NCBI RefSeq assembly: GCF_014204795.1
Contig: NZ_JACHMB010000001.1
Coordinates: forward strand, 124,001-188,000
DNA: 64,000 nt
Reading direction: 5' to 3'
DNA from: Nonomuraea jabiensis
GTDB lineage: Bacteria > Actinomycetota > Actinomycetes > Streptosporangiales > Streptosporangiaceae
Shown in pieces: positions 34,604 through 45,000 of this stretch. Below the pieces are notes generated by a model that worked only from the letters and a program-made list of their open reading frames with translations, had not been told where the DNA came from and did not search any database. Position numbers and translations under genes: made by a program. Each line of letters opens with the position of its first letter. Position 1 is the stretch's first letter.

Positions 34604-36070
34604 ATGTCCGTGGAACGCCGTACTTTCAGGCTTGTCCGCATGCCAATGACTGACATGACCAGGAGCCTGGCCTGCGGGACGGCGCTCGTGCTCGCCCTTT
34701 CCGCCTGCGGTGCGCTGGGACGGCCGGCTCAGCCTTCGGCCTCGGCGAAGGCTCCCGACGCCCCGGCGCAGGAGGACCCTTCCCCCACGCAGGAGGAGTC
34801 CCCCTCGCCCTCGGAGTCTCCCGCGGAGGGCGTGGTCACCGGGCCCACCTCATCCGCCCTGCCGATCGAGGGCCGGAACCTCCGCCTGGTCAGGTCCGGC
34901 GAGAACGAGCTGGCGCTGCAGTTCGAACTCTTCAACGGCACGGACGACGAGATCTCGCTCGGCACGCTCGGCCTCGACAGCCGCGAGCAGCTGATCACGC
35001 TGGTGGACCTGCCCCGGGGCACCGCCTACGGCCTGATCGGCAGCTCGGGTCCGGACGGGCGGATCAGCGCGGACGTCGACATCGAGCCGGGCGGCTCGGC
35101 CCCGGTGACGGCGGTCTTCGCGGCGCCGCCCAAGGAGGCCACCGAAATGCTCGTCGTCCTCAACGGCCTGCTCCCGGTAACCGTGCCGATCACGGACGCC
35201 GAACCGGCCGACGACCCAGCCCTGCACGGCCCCCACAACAAGCTCCAGGTCGGTCCGCTGGTCTGCAAGACGACGGGCGGCACGCGAGAGGCGTTCCGGC
35301 TGCCCAGCGACGTGCTGTTCGAGTTCGGCAGTTCCAAGCTGTCACCGTCGGCCAAGTCCGCCATCGAGGCGCTGCGCGGCCGGGTCTCCGCCTCGTCGGG
35401 ATCGGTGACCGTGGACGGGCACACCGACGCGATCGGGGGCACCTCCGACAACCAGACGCTGTCGGAGGAGCGCGCCGCGGCCGTCAGCCAGGTGCTGCGC
35501 CCTTCTCTCGGCGACGGCTTCGCCTACCGGACCAAGGGGCACGGCGAGGGCGAGCCCGTGGTGCCCAACACCAAGCCCGACGGCAGCGACGACCCGGACG
35601 GGCGGGCACAGAACAGGCGGGTGGAGGTGCGGATCGACAGCGACACCACCGTACGGGCCCCGGAGACGGGCACCGACCTGACCGACGCGGGGCTGCAGGC
35701 GCGGGTGGAGAGCGTACGGCGGCTGTCGGGCTACCTGCTGGCGAGCGTCAAGGTCACCAACCCCGGGTCGCAGGCCGCGTCCCTGGAGTACGAGAACCAC
35801 TTCACACCCAAGGAGCTCACCTCGGGCCAGCTGTCGATCGCGGCCCAGAACGGCCGGCAGGAGCTGTGCGGCTTCGCCGAACCCACGTACTTCGACTTCG
35901 TCGGCACGATGAGCGCCTCTTTCGCGCCGGGCAAGCTCGACACGGTGCCCGCGGGCGCCGAGGTGACGCTGTGGGGGCTCTTCCCGGCGCCGAGCACGAA
36001 CGTCACGTCGGTGAAGGTCCAGATCGGCGGCTACGACCAGGCACTCCCAGCCGAGGTGGTGGCGAGCTGA
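34604..36070 (+). CDS. OmpA-family lipoprotein
   Basis: Up to 488 residues. A lipobox (LALSAC) follows a hydrophobic stretch (SLACGTALVLALSAC), so the mature protein begins at that Cys. The first ATG (34604) would give a long leader; in-frame ATGs at 34640, 34646 and 34655 give a more typical lipoprotein signal, and the true start is uncertain. A Pro/Ser/Glu-rich linker follows, then a domain with no clear match. The OmpA C-terminal peptidoglycan-binding-like domain lies around residues 227-345: LFEFGSSKLSPSAKSAI, VDGHTDAIGGTSDNQTLSEE and RAQNRRVEVRI, with the conserved Asp/Arg. A second beta domain ends the protein. Likely anchors to the membrane and touches the cell wall. Confidence 0.85.
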   Translation: MSVERRTFRLVRMPMTDMTRSLACGTALVLALSACGALGRPAQPSASAKAPDAPAQEDPSPTQEESPSPSESPAEGVVTGPTSSALPIEGRNLRLVRSGENELALQFELFNGTDDEISLGTLGLDSREQLITLVDLPRGTAYGLIGSSGPDGRISADVDIEPGGSAPVTAVFAAPPKEATEMLVVLNGLLPVTVPITDAEPADDPALHGPHNKLQVGPLVCKTTGGTREAFRLPSDVLFEFGSSKLSPSAKSAIEALRGRVSASSGSVTVDGHTDAIGGTSDNQTLSEERAAAVSQVLRPSLGDGFAYRTKGHGEGEPVVPNTKPDGSDDPDGRAQNRRVEVRIDSDTTVRAPETGTDLTDAGLQARVESVRRLSGYLLASVKVTNPGSQAASLEYENHFTPKELTSGQLSIAAQNGRQELCGFAEPTYFDFVGTMSASFAPGKLDTVPAGAEVTLWGLFPAPSTNVTSVKVQIGGYDQALPAEVVAS

Positions 36071-36091
36071 GTCCGGTGTTGCTCGGGCCGG

Positions 36092-39000
36092 TCACGGTGT
36101 GGCGAGCGCGACTCTGACCTCCTCCAGGCGGGCGGCGTAGCGGGGCCAGCCGAAGCCCGAGGCGGCGTAGGCGGCGGCCGTCGCCTCCGCCAGTTCCCCG
36201 GCCCGCCGCCGGTCCCGGCTCGCGAGCGCCAGCGCCGCCGACACGGCCCGGGCCGCCAGCCAGGGCGTGCTGTGCTCGGCCGACTCGGCGTAGACCTCGT
36301 CCAGCAGCGCCGCCGCCTCGTCGAGCTCCCCGCGCCGGATGAGCACGTCGGCCAGGTCGATGTGCGCCATGCTCGCCCCGGAGCCGTCGGTGACCGCGTA
36401 GCCGACGGCCGTACGCATGTGGCCTTCCGCCCGGGCCAGATCCTGCTCGGCCGTGGCGACGGCACCCCTGATCAGCTCGTTGAGGGGGAGGATCTGCCGG
36501 TCGTCCAGCCGCGCGGCGTAGTGGTCGGACTCGGTGGCGCACGCCAGCGCCTCCTTGAAGTGGCCCATGCCCAGCAGCGCCTGGGCCTGGTTGCTGAGAC
36601 CGCGTGCCAGGCCGTGCTCGTCGCCGGTCTCCAGGTCGAACGCGTTGGCGGTGACGTAGCGCTGGAGTGCCTGCTCGGCATCGCCAGAGTAGAGGTGGAG
36701 CGTGCCGAGCGCGTCGGCGAAGGCGGACACCCGCTGCGTGTGGGAGACGCTTTCGGCCAGCTCCAGGCCCTGGAGCAGCGGCGGAAGCGCCTCGCGCAGG
36801 CGGCCGCGCTCGATCTCCACGATGCCGCGGTAGTAGAGGACGTTCATGGTCACCATGTCGTCCGACGCGACCTCGGCCAGCGCGGCAGCCCTGGTCAGCA
36901 GCTCGGCCGCCACATCGAACTTGCCGACCATGGTGGAGACGAAGGCGTGGTCGCTCAGCGCGGTCGCCTGCTCGGTCGGCGTGCTGCCCGGCGCGTCGGC
37001 CAGGGCCGAGAAGTGCCGCTCTGCCTCGCCGTACCAGCCGCGGATCAGCCACGGTGTGTGCAGTTCGAGCGCCAGCCGCAGGCCGTCGGCCGCCCGCTCG
37101 GTGCCGGGGGCGCGCTCCAGCGCGTCGAGCAGGTTGGGCCACTCCGCGAACACGGCCGACACCTCCTCCGCCGCGAGGAAGTCGGTCGGCGCGCCGATCC
37201 GGCGGACGAACGCCACACACCAGCCCAGATGGGCGGCCAGCGCGCCCTCCATCTCCCCTGCGGCGACCAGCTTCGCCCGCGCGTAGTCGCGCACGGTCTC
37301 CAGCATCCCGAACCGCCGCCCGCCCCCGGACGTCTCCACGGTGACCAGGCTCCGGTCGACCAACTCGGCCAGCGCAGGCGCAACGTCCGCAACGGCCATG
37401 CCCTCCTCGGCAGAGCCACCCGCGCCAGGACCGGCCGTGCCGGGGGCGGTTGCCACGGTCGGGACGACGTGTTCGGTGGCCTCCAGGTCGAAGCCGCCGC
37501 TGAAGACCGAGACCCGCCGCAGCACCAGCCGCTCCCGTTCGGCCAGCAGGTCGTGGCTCCAGTCGAGGGCGGCGCGCAGGCTCGTGTGCCGGCCGCCCGC
37601 GTTGCGGCCGCCGCCCACCAGCAGGCGCAGCCGGTCCTCGACCCGGGCGGCCAGCTGCGCCACGGTGAGCGTACGGGTCAGACCGGCGGCCAGCTCGATC
37701 CCCAGGGGCAGCCGGTCCACGGCGGCGCAGATCGCCGCGACGGCGGCGGGGTCTGCGTCGGCCTGGTCGGGGGCGCACCGCTGGGTGAACAGGGTCGCCG
37801 CCGCGTGCGCGGGCAGCGGTCCGACCCGGTTGAGCTCCTCCCCCGCCGCCAGCAGCGGGAGCTGCGAGGTGACCAGCACGGCCAGCCCGTCGGTACGGCT
37901 CAGCAGCCCGATGACCAGCTCGGCCACCTGGTCGACGAGGTGTTCGGCGTTGTCGAGCACCAGGAGGCCGCCGTCCAGGCGCGCGGCCAGCTCCGGCAGG
38001 GGATCGTCGGACTCCGACTCCAGCCCCACGGCCGCGGTCACCGCCGCGCGCACCGCCCCTTCCCGGTGTAACGGCGCCAGCTCCACCAGGGTCACCGCCC
38101 TGGGCTCCGCGGCCGGGGCCTGAGCCACGGCCTTCGCCGCCTCGATGGCCAGCCGCGACTTGCCGCTGCCCGGCCCGCCCGTGAGCGTGACGAGCCCCGG
38201 CCGCGCGAGCCGCCTCACCAGCGCCGCCAGCTCGCCGTCCCGGCCGACGAAGCTCGTCGCGGGGCCCGGCAGACGTACCCGGGGACGGGCCTGATCCGGA
38301 GCCGCCGACTCGACAGGGAACGGGGACGGCTCCGGCCCGGGCGACGCCGCAGGAAGCGGGGACGACGGCTCCGGTCTGATCGTGGGCCCGGCTTTCGCTG
38401 GGGTGGTGTCTGCGAGTTGGAGGGACGGGTCCTGGCGGAGGATGTGCAGCTCCAGCGCGGCCGTCTCCGGGACCGGGTCGACGCCGAGCGCGTCGTCCAG
38501 CTTGCGGCGGAGCCTGGCCAGCCGGTCGAGTGCGTCGGCCTGCCTGCCGGTGCGGTAGAGGGCCAGTGCGAGCATGCAGGACAGCCGCTCGTGCAGCGGA
38601 TGCTCGTCCGCCAGCCGCTCCAGCTCCGCGCTCACCTCCGCCGCCGCGCCGAGGGCGAGGTCGGCGGTGAGCCGCTGCACCATCAGGTGCAGCCGCCACG
38701 CCTCCAGCCGCTCCCCCTCCAGCTCGGCATAGGGGATCGCCCGCAGGTCCGCCAGTGCGCTGCCGCGCCAGAGGCCGAGCGCCTGCGCCGCCGAGTCCCG
38801 GGCGCCCGCGTGGTCGCCGGACCTGGCCGCCGCGTGCGCCTGTTCGGCGGCGGCCCGGGCCGTGACCAGGTCGGCGGCGTGGGCGTCGAGCGCGTAGCCG
38901 CCAGGTGTCCGGACCAGGAGTGACGCCTGCCGCGACCGGCCCACGCCGGTCCCACCCTGCCCCCACTGGCCGGCGCCGGCCCCGCCCTGCCCGAGGTCGG

Positions 39001-39250
39001 CGGGGAGGGTGGGGAGGGCGGCGCGGAGGCGGGAGACGAGGACTCGCAGGCGTTCGGTGGGACGGGCCAGTTCGGCCTCTCCCCACAGGTCGGCGGCCAG
39101 CCGCGCGTCCGGGACCGGAGACCCGCCCGCGAGCGCGAGCCGGGTCAGCAACGCACGCTCAAGGAGGCGATCCACCACGATCGTCGCATCTCCGGCACGG
39201 ACAGTGACCGGCCCGAGCACGAGGACGTCCAAGCCGGGGAGGGAGGGCAT
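36092..39250 (-). CDS. SARP/AfsR-type regulator with BTAD, AAA ATPase and TPR domains
   Basis: A 1052-residue regulator. A winged-helix OmpR-like DNA-binding region (about 1-115; LLERALLTRLALAGG, LRVLVSRLRAAL, LLVRTPGGYALD) precedes a bacterial transcriptional activator domain (about 120-275). The STAND-type ATPase has Walker A TLTGGPGSGKSRLAIE (about 353-368) and Walker B GGLLVLDNAEHLVDQ (about 422-436). The C-terminal third is TPR-like helical. The N-terminal half contains a Gly/Gln-rich insertion (about residues 85-108). The ATG has GATAAT 6 nt upstream and no Shine-Dalgarno (leaderless). It is divergent from a berberine-bridge-type oxidoreductase, its most likely target; no biosynthetic cluster is visible. 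Confidence 0.92.
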   Translation of the reverse strand: MPSLPGLDVLVLGPVTVRAGDATIVVDRLLERALLTRLALAGGSPVPDARLAADLWGEAELARPTERLRVLVSRLRAALPTLPADLGQGGAGAGQWGQGGTGVGRSRQASLLVRTPGGYALDAHAADLVTARAAAEQAHAAARSGDHAGARDSAAQALGLWRGSALADLRAIPYAELEGERLEAWRLHLMVQRLTADLALGAAAEVSAELERLADEHPLHERLSCMLALALYRTGRQADALDRLARLRRKLDDALGVDPVPETAALELHILRQDPSLQLADTTPAKAGPTIRPEPSSPLPAASPGPEPSPFPVESAAPDQARPRVRLPGPATSFVGRDGELAALVRRLARPGLVTLTGGPGSGKSRLAIEAAKAVAQAPAAEPRAVTLVELAPLHREGAVRAAVTAAVGLESESDDPLPELAARLDGGLLVLDNAEHLVDQVAELVIGLLSRTDGLAVLVTSQLPLLAAGEELNRVGPLPAHAAATLFTQRCAPDQADADPAAVAAICAAVDRLPLGIELAAGLTRTLTVAQLAARVEDRLRLLVGGGRNAGGRHTSLRAALDWSHDLLAERERLVLRRVSVFSGGFDLEATEHVVPTVATAPGTAGPGAGGSAEEGMAVADVAPALAELVDRSLVTVETSGGGRRFGMLETVRDYARAKLVAAGEMEGALAAHLGWCVAFVRRIGAPTDFLAAEEVSAVFAEWPNLLDALERAPGTERAADGLRLALELHTPWLIRGWYGEAERHFSALADAPGSTPTEQATALSDHAFVSTMVGKFDVAAELLTRAAALAEVASDDMVTMNVLYYRGIVEIERGRLREALPPLLQGLELAESVSHTQRVSAFADALGTLHLYSGDAEQALQRYVTANAFDLETGDEHGLARGLSNQAQALLGMGHFKEALACATESDHYAARLDDRQILPLNELIRGAVATAEQDLARAEGHMRTAVGYAVTDGSGASMAHIDLADVLIRRGELDEAAALLDEVYAESAEHSTPWLAARAVSAALALASRDRRRAGELAEATAAAYAASGFGWPRYAARLEEVRVALATP

Positions 39251-39325
39251 GGGGGGATTATCTCAGCGAATTCCGTGAGACGTCCGTGAAACGGGTGTGC
39301 AAGGTCATCCGCTCAGGCTGGCCTC
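39251..39325. promoter_or_regulatory. Divergent promoter region between SARP regulator and BBE oxidoreductase
   Basis: Seventy-five bases separate the starts. Toward the regulator, GATAAT (complement of 39257-39262) lies 6 nt before the ATG. Toward the oxidoreductase, CAGGCT (39314-39319) lies 6 nt before its ATG. Near 39276-39296 the string GTGAGACGTCCGTGAAACG may carry the activator site; a similar GTGAAATGTCCGTGGAACG occurs at about 34599-34617 upstream of the OmpA gene. No clear direct heptamer repeat of the SARP type is evident. Confidence 0.4.
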
Positions 39326-40690
39326 ATGACACAAGACATCACGGACCTGCGAGCCACCGTACGAGGAGAGGTCCTCACCCCGGAGGACCCGGGCTACGAG
39401 GACGCCCGGGCCCTGCACAACGGCATGATCGACCGCAGGCCGGCCGCGATCGTGCGCGTCAGCGGCACCGCCGACGTCGTCAGCGTGCTGTCCTACGCCC
39501 GCGAGCACGCCCTGGAGGTCAGCGTGCGCGGCGGCGGGCACGGGGTGGCCGGGCACGCGCTCGGCGGTGACCTCGTGATCGACCTGTCGGCGCTGCGGGG
39601 CGTCACCGTGGACGCGGCCGGCCGGACGGCCGTCGTTCAGGCCGGCACGATCTGGGGCGAGGTCGACCAGGCCACGCAGGCGTACGGCCTGGCCGTGCCC
39701 GGCGGCCGGATCAGCCACACCGGCGTCGCCGGGCTCACCCTCGGGGGCGGCGAGGGCTGGCTGTCCGCGAAGTACGGGCTGAGCTGCGACAACCTGATCG
39801 CCGTCGAGCTCGTCACCGCCGACGGCCGGGTGGTCGTCGCCGACGACGAGAGCGAGCCCGAGCTGATGTGGGCGCTGCGCGGCGGGGGCGGCAACTTCGG
39901 CGTGGTCATGTCGTTCACGTTCCGCCTGCACCCGCTGGGCCCGCTGGTGCTCGGCGGCATGCTCGGTTACCGGGTCTCCGACGCGCCCGCCGTACTGGAG
40001 GCCCTGGACAGGCTGTGCTCGGCCGGGCACGACGACTTCGCCCCGGCGGCGGTGTTCCTGACGGCGCCGCCGGCGCCGTTCGTGCCCGGGCACGTGGTGG
40101 GGCGGCCGATCCTGGCGATCGTGCCCGTCTGGCTCGGTGATCCGGAGGCGGGCGCCGAGGTGATCCGGCCGCTGGTCGAGGCGGCGACGCCGCTGTTCGA
40201 CGCGGTCCAGCCGATGCCGTACGTGGCGCTGCAGTCGATGCTGGACGACGGCTCGCAGCCGGGGCGGCGCAACAGGTGGTCGGCGGAGTTCGTGCCCGGC
40301 CTGGATCCGGGCCTGATCTCCGACCTGCAGGACGCCGCGATCGCCGCGCCGAGCCCGCTGTCGCAGCTGATCGTCTCGCCGCTGCCGGAGGCGGTCAGGA
40401 CCGCGCCGGACTCGGCCTTCCCCAGCCGCCACGGCGGGCGGTGGCTGGTGCACCCCGTCGGCGTCTGGGTGGATCCGGGCGGCGACCCCGCCAACCTGGC
40501 CTGGGTGGAGGAGGTGACCTCGGCGATCAGGAAGCACGGGGTCACCGGCTCCTACCTGAACCTGGAGCAGGCCGACGACGACCGGGTGCGCTGGGCGATG
40601 GGGGTGCGCAGGTACCGCCGGCTGCAGCAGGTGAAGGCGGCCTGGGACCCCGGCGACGTGTTCCGTCACTGCGCCCACGTCAGCCCATGA
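39326..40690 (+). CDS. FAD-binding oxidoreductase, berberine-bridge-enzyme family
   Basis: A 454-residue flavoprotein. The PP-loop motif RGGGHGVAGHALGGDLVIDL (about residues 69-88) carries the His expected for covalent FAD attachment, and GVAGLTLGGGEGWLSAKYGL is the second FAD-binding block. The C-terminal BBE signature YLNLEQADDD ... YRRLQQVKAAWDPGDVFR is complete. A second covalent Cys link is not obvious; the position after GEGWLSAKYGLSCDN is a candidate (Cys in LSCD). Such enzymes oxidise sugars, alkaloids or antibiotics. No signal peptide. Divergent from the SARP regulator and probably controlled by it; ends at a bidirectional terminator. Confidence 0.9.
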   Translation: MTQDITDLRATVRGEVLTPEDPGYEDARALHNGMIDRRPAAIVRVSGTADVVSVLSYAREHALEVSVRGGGHGVAGHALGGDLVIDLSALRGVTVDAAGRTAVVQAGTIWGEVDQATQAYGLAVPGGRISHTGVAGLTLGGGEGWLSAKYGLSCDNLIAVELVTADGRVVVADDESEPELMWALRGGGGNFGVVMSFTFRLHPLGPLVLGGMLGYRVSDAPAVLEALDRLCSAGHDDFAPAAVFLTAPPAPFVPGHVVGRPILAIVPVWLGDPEAGAEVIRPLVEAATPLFDAVQPMPYVALQSMLDDGSQPGRRNRWSAEFVPGLDPGLISDLQDAAIAAPSPLSQLIVSPLPEAVRTAPDSAFPSRHGGRWLVHPVGVWVDPGGDPANLAWVEEVTSAIRKHGVTGSYLNLEQADDDRVRWAMGVRRYRRLQQVKAAWDPGDVFRHCAHVSP

Positions 40691-40692
40691 GC

Positions 40693-40725
40693 CCGGCACC
40701 CGCCCGGTCGGCGGGCGGGTGCCGG
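40693..40725. terminator. Bidirectional hairpin terminator after the BBE gene
   Basis: A perfect 14-bp inverted repeat (CCGGCACCCGCCCG and its complement) with a 5-base loop lies between the stop of the BBE oxidoreductase (40690) and that of the convergent GNAT gene (40731). No T tract. Confidence 0.8.
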
Positions 40726-40730
40726 TCACG

Positions 40731-41291
40731 TCAGGACGGCTGCCTGGCCGCGCGCCACTCGGGCGCGAGCACCGACCAGATCTCCAGGTCGTGCCGCTTG
40801 CCCCGGTGCAGGTAGCTCTCCCGCAGCACGCCGTCCTTGGTCATCCCCAGCCGCCGGGCCACGGCGATGCTGGCCGCGTTCTCCGACGCGACCACCCATT
40901 CGATGCGGTGGATGCCCCGTTCCTCGACCGCCCAATCGATGATCATCCGTGCGGCCCTGGTCACCAGGCCCTTGCCCGCCGCCGACGGCTCCAGCCAGCA
41001 ACCCACCTCCGCGACGCCCATCGCGACGTCCATCGTGCGGAAGAGCACCCCGCCGACCAGCGTGCCGTCCGTCCAGATGCCGTAGATCCGCCCGGTGTCG
41101 GTGGCGGCCTTCTCCGCGTACGACTGGAGCAGGGACCGGCTCGACTCCAGGTCCGTGGCCCTGTCCGGGAACTTGATGAACTGCCCGACGAACTCCCGGC
41201 CCCGGTCCATGTGGGCCAGGAGCTCCTCGGCCTGCCACGGCTCCAGCGGCCGCAGCTCCGCGCCGTCCTCACCCAGGGATTTTGCGAACAT
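40731..41291 (-). CDS. GNAT-family N-acetyltransferase (RimJ/RimL type)
   Basis: A 186-residue acetyltransferase. The acceptor side begins with AELRPLEPWQAEELLAHMD; the acetyl-CoA pyrophosphate-binding segment is PSAAGKGLVTRAARMIIDWA (about residues 108-127), followed by IHRIEWVVASENAASIAVAR, LGMTKDGVLRESYLHRG. These match the RimJ/RimL-like subgroup that acetylates ribosomal-protein N-termini, amino acids or antibiotics. The start ATG 41291 is preferred to a codon 18 bases upstream because GGGGGA lies 3 bases before it. It is separate from neighbours, and the acceptor is unknown. Confidence 0.88.
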   Translation of the reverse strand: MFAKSLGEDGAELRPLEPWQAEELLAHMDRGREFVGQFIKFPDRATDLESSRSLLQSYAEKAATDTGRIYGIWTDGTLVGGVLFRTMDVAMGVAEVGCWLEPSAAGKGLVTRAARMIIDWAVEERGIHRIEWVVASENAASIAVARRLGMTKDGVLRESYLHRGKRHDLEIWSVLAPEWRAARQPS

Positions 41292-41448
41292 CGTTCCCCC
41301 AACGATCAAAAATTAGGCCATATCGCCAGAAGATCCTCTCACGCGGGCAGGCGGGGCAGGTCGGCGATCTTCCTGAACAGCCCAAAACTGTGCATCGTCC
41401 CGCACGCCGACCGGCCGGGCCCGGCAGGCGCCCGACGACACTGCTGCC

Positions 41449-41946
41449 ATGGACCTGCATGACACCGATGGCGGGCAGGGGCGGACCGGGTTCGCTGGAG
41501 CCGTGTACGGCTCGCTGCTGGCGGCCTCGGTCGTGGCCGGCAGCGCGGTGGACGGCACGCCGCTCTACGCGGGTGACCTCGTGGTCGTGCTGATCTGCAC
41601 GGGCGTGGTGTTCTGGCTCGCCCACGTCTACGCCTGGGTGGTGTCCAGCAGGAGCCAGCCCCTGACCTGGCAGCGGCTGCGCACGGCCGGCCGGCACGAC
41701 TGGCCGGTGGCGCAGGCCTCGTTCCCCCCGGCCATCGGCGCCGCCTTCGCCTCCTCGCTGGGCCTGTCCGACAGGGCGGTGACGTGGGTGGCGCTGGTCG
41801 TCGCCGTGGCGAGCCAGGTGGCGTGGGCCGTCGCGGCGGCCGTCACGGCCCGGGCCCCGGCGCGGGTCGTGGCCCTCTCCGGCGCCGCCAACCTCGTGCT
41901 GGGGCTGGCCATCATCGCGCTCAAGACCCTGGTCGGCTCCCACTGA
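41449..41946 (+). CDS. Small integral membrane protein of unknown function
   Basis: A 165-residue protein with four predicted membrane helices: about residues 14-32, 41-64, 93-103/109-131 and 142-160. The sequence has no catalytic motif that I recognise; it includes HVYAWVVSSRSQPLTW and an acidic N-terminus (MDLHDTDGGQ). GACACT lies 6 nt before the ATG and there is no Shine-Dalgarno, suggesting a leaderless mRNA. It lies 86 bases before the GH92 gene on the same strand, but the GH92 operator and promoter are between them, so they are probably separately controlled. Confidence 0.65.
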   Translation: MDLHDTDGGQGRTGFAGAVYGSLLAASVVAGSAVDGTPLYAGDLVVVLICTGVVFWLAHVYAWVVSSRSQPLTWQRLRTAGRHDWPVAQASFPPAIGAAFASSLGLSDRAVTWVALVVAVASQVAWAVAAAVTARAPARVVALSGAANLVLGLAIIALKTLVGSH

Positions 41947-41996
41947 GGTCTTGACAGGGCGCCGCCGATTTGAAAACTTCCTTAACAGATCGGGGT

Positions 41997-42010
41997 TGAC
42001 AACGCTGTCA
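41997..42010. promoter_or_regulatory. LacI-type operator upstream of the GH92 gene
   Basis: TGACA ACGC TGTCA: a 14-bp inverted repeat with perfect 5-bp arms and a central CG pair, the usual shape of LacI/GalR-family operators. It lies 22 bases before the GTG start. A -35-like TTGACA occurs at 41951-41956, so the operator would sit just downstream of the transcription start and act as a roadblock. Confidence 0.7.
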
Positions 42011-42032
42011 TCACTCCTCCTGGGAGACCGCT

Positions 42033-45000
42033 GTGAGCACCCTCTGGCCTTCCCCGTCCCGTCGTAAACGATCTCTTATGATGGCGGTCTTATGCGCCGT
42101 GACCACCCTCGCCCTCGCCGCACCCGCCGCCGCGCTGACCGGCTCGGCCGGTCCTGAGCCCGTGCCCAATCCCGGCCCTTCGGGCACTCCGACCCCCAAC
42201 CCCTCCTACAGCCCGCCCCCCGGCCCGCAGGCCGCCGAGCCGGCTCCGCCCGTGGCGGAGACCCGGCGGGCGGCACGGGACGCGCAGGCCCTGGCCCGGG
42301 CCGAGGGCGCGGCCTTCGCCTCCTCCTTCGAGCCCGAGGACCCGCAGCCGACGTGGGCCGACACGACAGAGACCGACGCCCGCGGCGTCAAGAAGGCCGC
42401 GAACGTCACCGGCAGCCTGCCCGGACGCATCGAGGGCAGCATCTCGGACCGGATCGCCCGGTTCAGCGCCAGCGGCGAGAACGCCTCCGGCGGCGAGGGC
42501 AAGGAGAACCTGGCCGACGACGACGCGAACACCAAGTGGCTGGCGTTCGCCGGCACCGGCTGGGCGCAGTACGGATTGTCCGCCCCCGTCGCGGTCGTGC
42601 ACTACGCGCTGACCTCCGCCAACGACGCCCCCGAACGCGACCCGCGCGACTGGCAGCTGCAGGGCTCGCAGGACGGGCAGAGCTGGACCACCCTGGACAC
42701 CCGGACCGGCGAGACGTTCACGGCGCGTTTCCAGCGCAAGGAGTACCGCCTCGCCAACCCGACCGCCTACGCCCACTACCGGCTGAACATCACCCGCATC
42801 GGCGGCGGCTCGACCCTGCAACTGGCCGAGTGGGAACTGTCTGACGGCCGGACCGGCCCCGAGCCGCCCAGCGACATGCGCAGCCGGATCGGCGCGGGGC
42901 CGAACGGCGGGTTCGTGTCCAAGCCGCGCGCCGGCTTCTCCGGCCTGCGGGCGTTCCAGTACGCGGGCAGCACCACCGCCCGGACCGGCGGCCACTCCAC
43001 CAACAAGGTGTTCGAGGTGGACATCCCGGTCACGGCCACGACGGAGCTGTCCTACCTGGTCTTCCCCGAGTTCACCGCGGCCGACCTGCGCTACCCCAGC
43101 ACGTACGTCTCGGTGGACCTGGCCTTCCGCGACGGCACGTACCTCAGCGACCTGAAGGCCGTCGACCAGCACGGCGTCCGGCTGGCGCCGCGCGCGCAGG
43201 GCGAGTCCAAGACCCTGTACGCCGACCAGTGGAACTACAAGCTCTCCCGGATCGGCGAGGTCGCCAGGGGCAAGCGCATCAGCCGCATCCTGGTGGCCTA
43301 CGACAGCCCCGTGGGGCCCGCCGGGTTCCGCGGCTGGGTGGACGACATCAAGATCGTCACGGAGCGGAAGCGGCAGCCGTACGAGGGCCGCCCGGCACAC
43401 GGCGATCGCAGCCCCACCCAGTACGTGGTGACCACCCGGGGAACGCACTCCACCGGCGGCTTCTCGCGGGGCAACAACTTCCCGGCCACCGCGGTGCCGC
43501 ACGGGTTCAACTTCTGGACCCCGATGACCAACGCCGCCTCGACGAGCTGGCTGTACGACTACCACCGGGCCAACAACGCCGCCAACCAGCCCGAGATCCA
43601 GGCGTTCACGGCCAGTCACGAGCCCAGCCCGTGGATGGGTGACCGGCAGACGTTCCAGTTCATGCCCTCGGCGGCCGAGGGGGTGCCCAACGCGTCCCGT
43701 ACCGCCCGCGCGCTGGCCTTCCGCCACGAGCGGGAGGTCGCGCAGCCGCACCTGTACGCGGTCACCTTCGACAACGGCCTCAAGACCGAGATCGCCCCGG
43801 CCGACCACGCGGCGCTGGCCCGCTTCACCTTCCCCGGCACCGAGGCCAAGCTGATCTTCGACAACGTGAACAACAGCGGCGGCCTGACCCTGGACCCGGC
43901 CGGCGGCGTGGTGAGCGGCTACTCCGACGTGCGCAGCGACCTGTCCACCGGGGCCACGCGGATGTTCTACTACGCCGTCTTCGACCGCCCGGTCACCGGC
44001 GGCGGCAAGCTGACCGGCCAGGGCCGCGACAACGTGCTCGGCTACCTGTCCTTCGACGCGGGCACGACGAGAACGGTCACCATGCGCATCGCGTCCTCGC
44101 TGATCAGCGTCGACCAGGCCAGGCACAACCTGGAGCTGGAGATCGCCGCCTCGGACACGCTGGAGACGGTCAGCGAGCGGGCGCGCCGGGCGTGGGACGC
44201 CAAGCTGGGCGTCATCGAGGTCGAAGGGGCGAGCCGGGACCAGCTCGTCACGCTGTACTCCAACCTGTACCGGCTGTTCCTGTATCCCAACTCCGGCTTC
44301 GAGAACACCGGCACCGCCGCCGCGCCGGTCCACAAGCACGCCGTGCAGTCGGCGACCAGCACCCCGCCCAGCACGCCCACCCAGACCGGGGCGCCGGTGG
44401 CGGACGGGAAGGTGTACGTCAACAACGGCTTCTGGGACACCTACCGCACCACCTGGCCCGCGTACGCGCTGCTCACGCCGAAGGCGGCCGGGGAGATGGT
44501 CGACGGGTTCGTGCGGCAGTACCTGGACGGCGGCTGGATCGCCCGGTGGTCCTCGCCGGGTTACGCCGATCTGATGGTCGGCACCAGCTCCGACGTCGCC
44601 TTCGCCGACGCGTACCTGAAGGGGGTGACCGGCTTCGACGCCGTGGCCGCCTACCAGGCCGCGGTCAAGAACGCCACCGTCGCCCCGCCCACCCGGCAGG
44701 TGGGCCGCAAGGGCCTGACCACCTCCGTCTTCCTGGGGTACACGAGCGTCCAGTCGACCGGGGAGGCGATGTCGTGGGCGATGGACGGCTACATCAACGA
44801 CTTCGGGATCGCGAACATGGCCAAGGCGCTGGCCGAGCGGTCCACGGGAGCGCAGCGTGCCCGCTACCTGGAGGAGTACGAATATTTCCAGAACAGGGCG
44901 CGTAACTACGTCCACCTGTTCGACCCGGCGGTCCGCTTCTTCCAGGGCAGGAACGCCGACGGCTCCTTCCGGCTCAAGCCGGGCGCCTACGACCCGCGTA

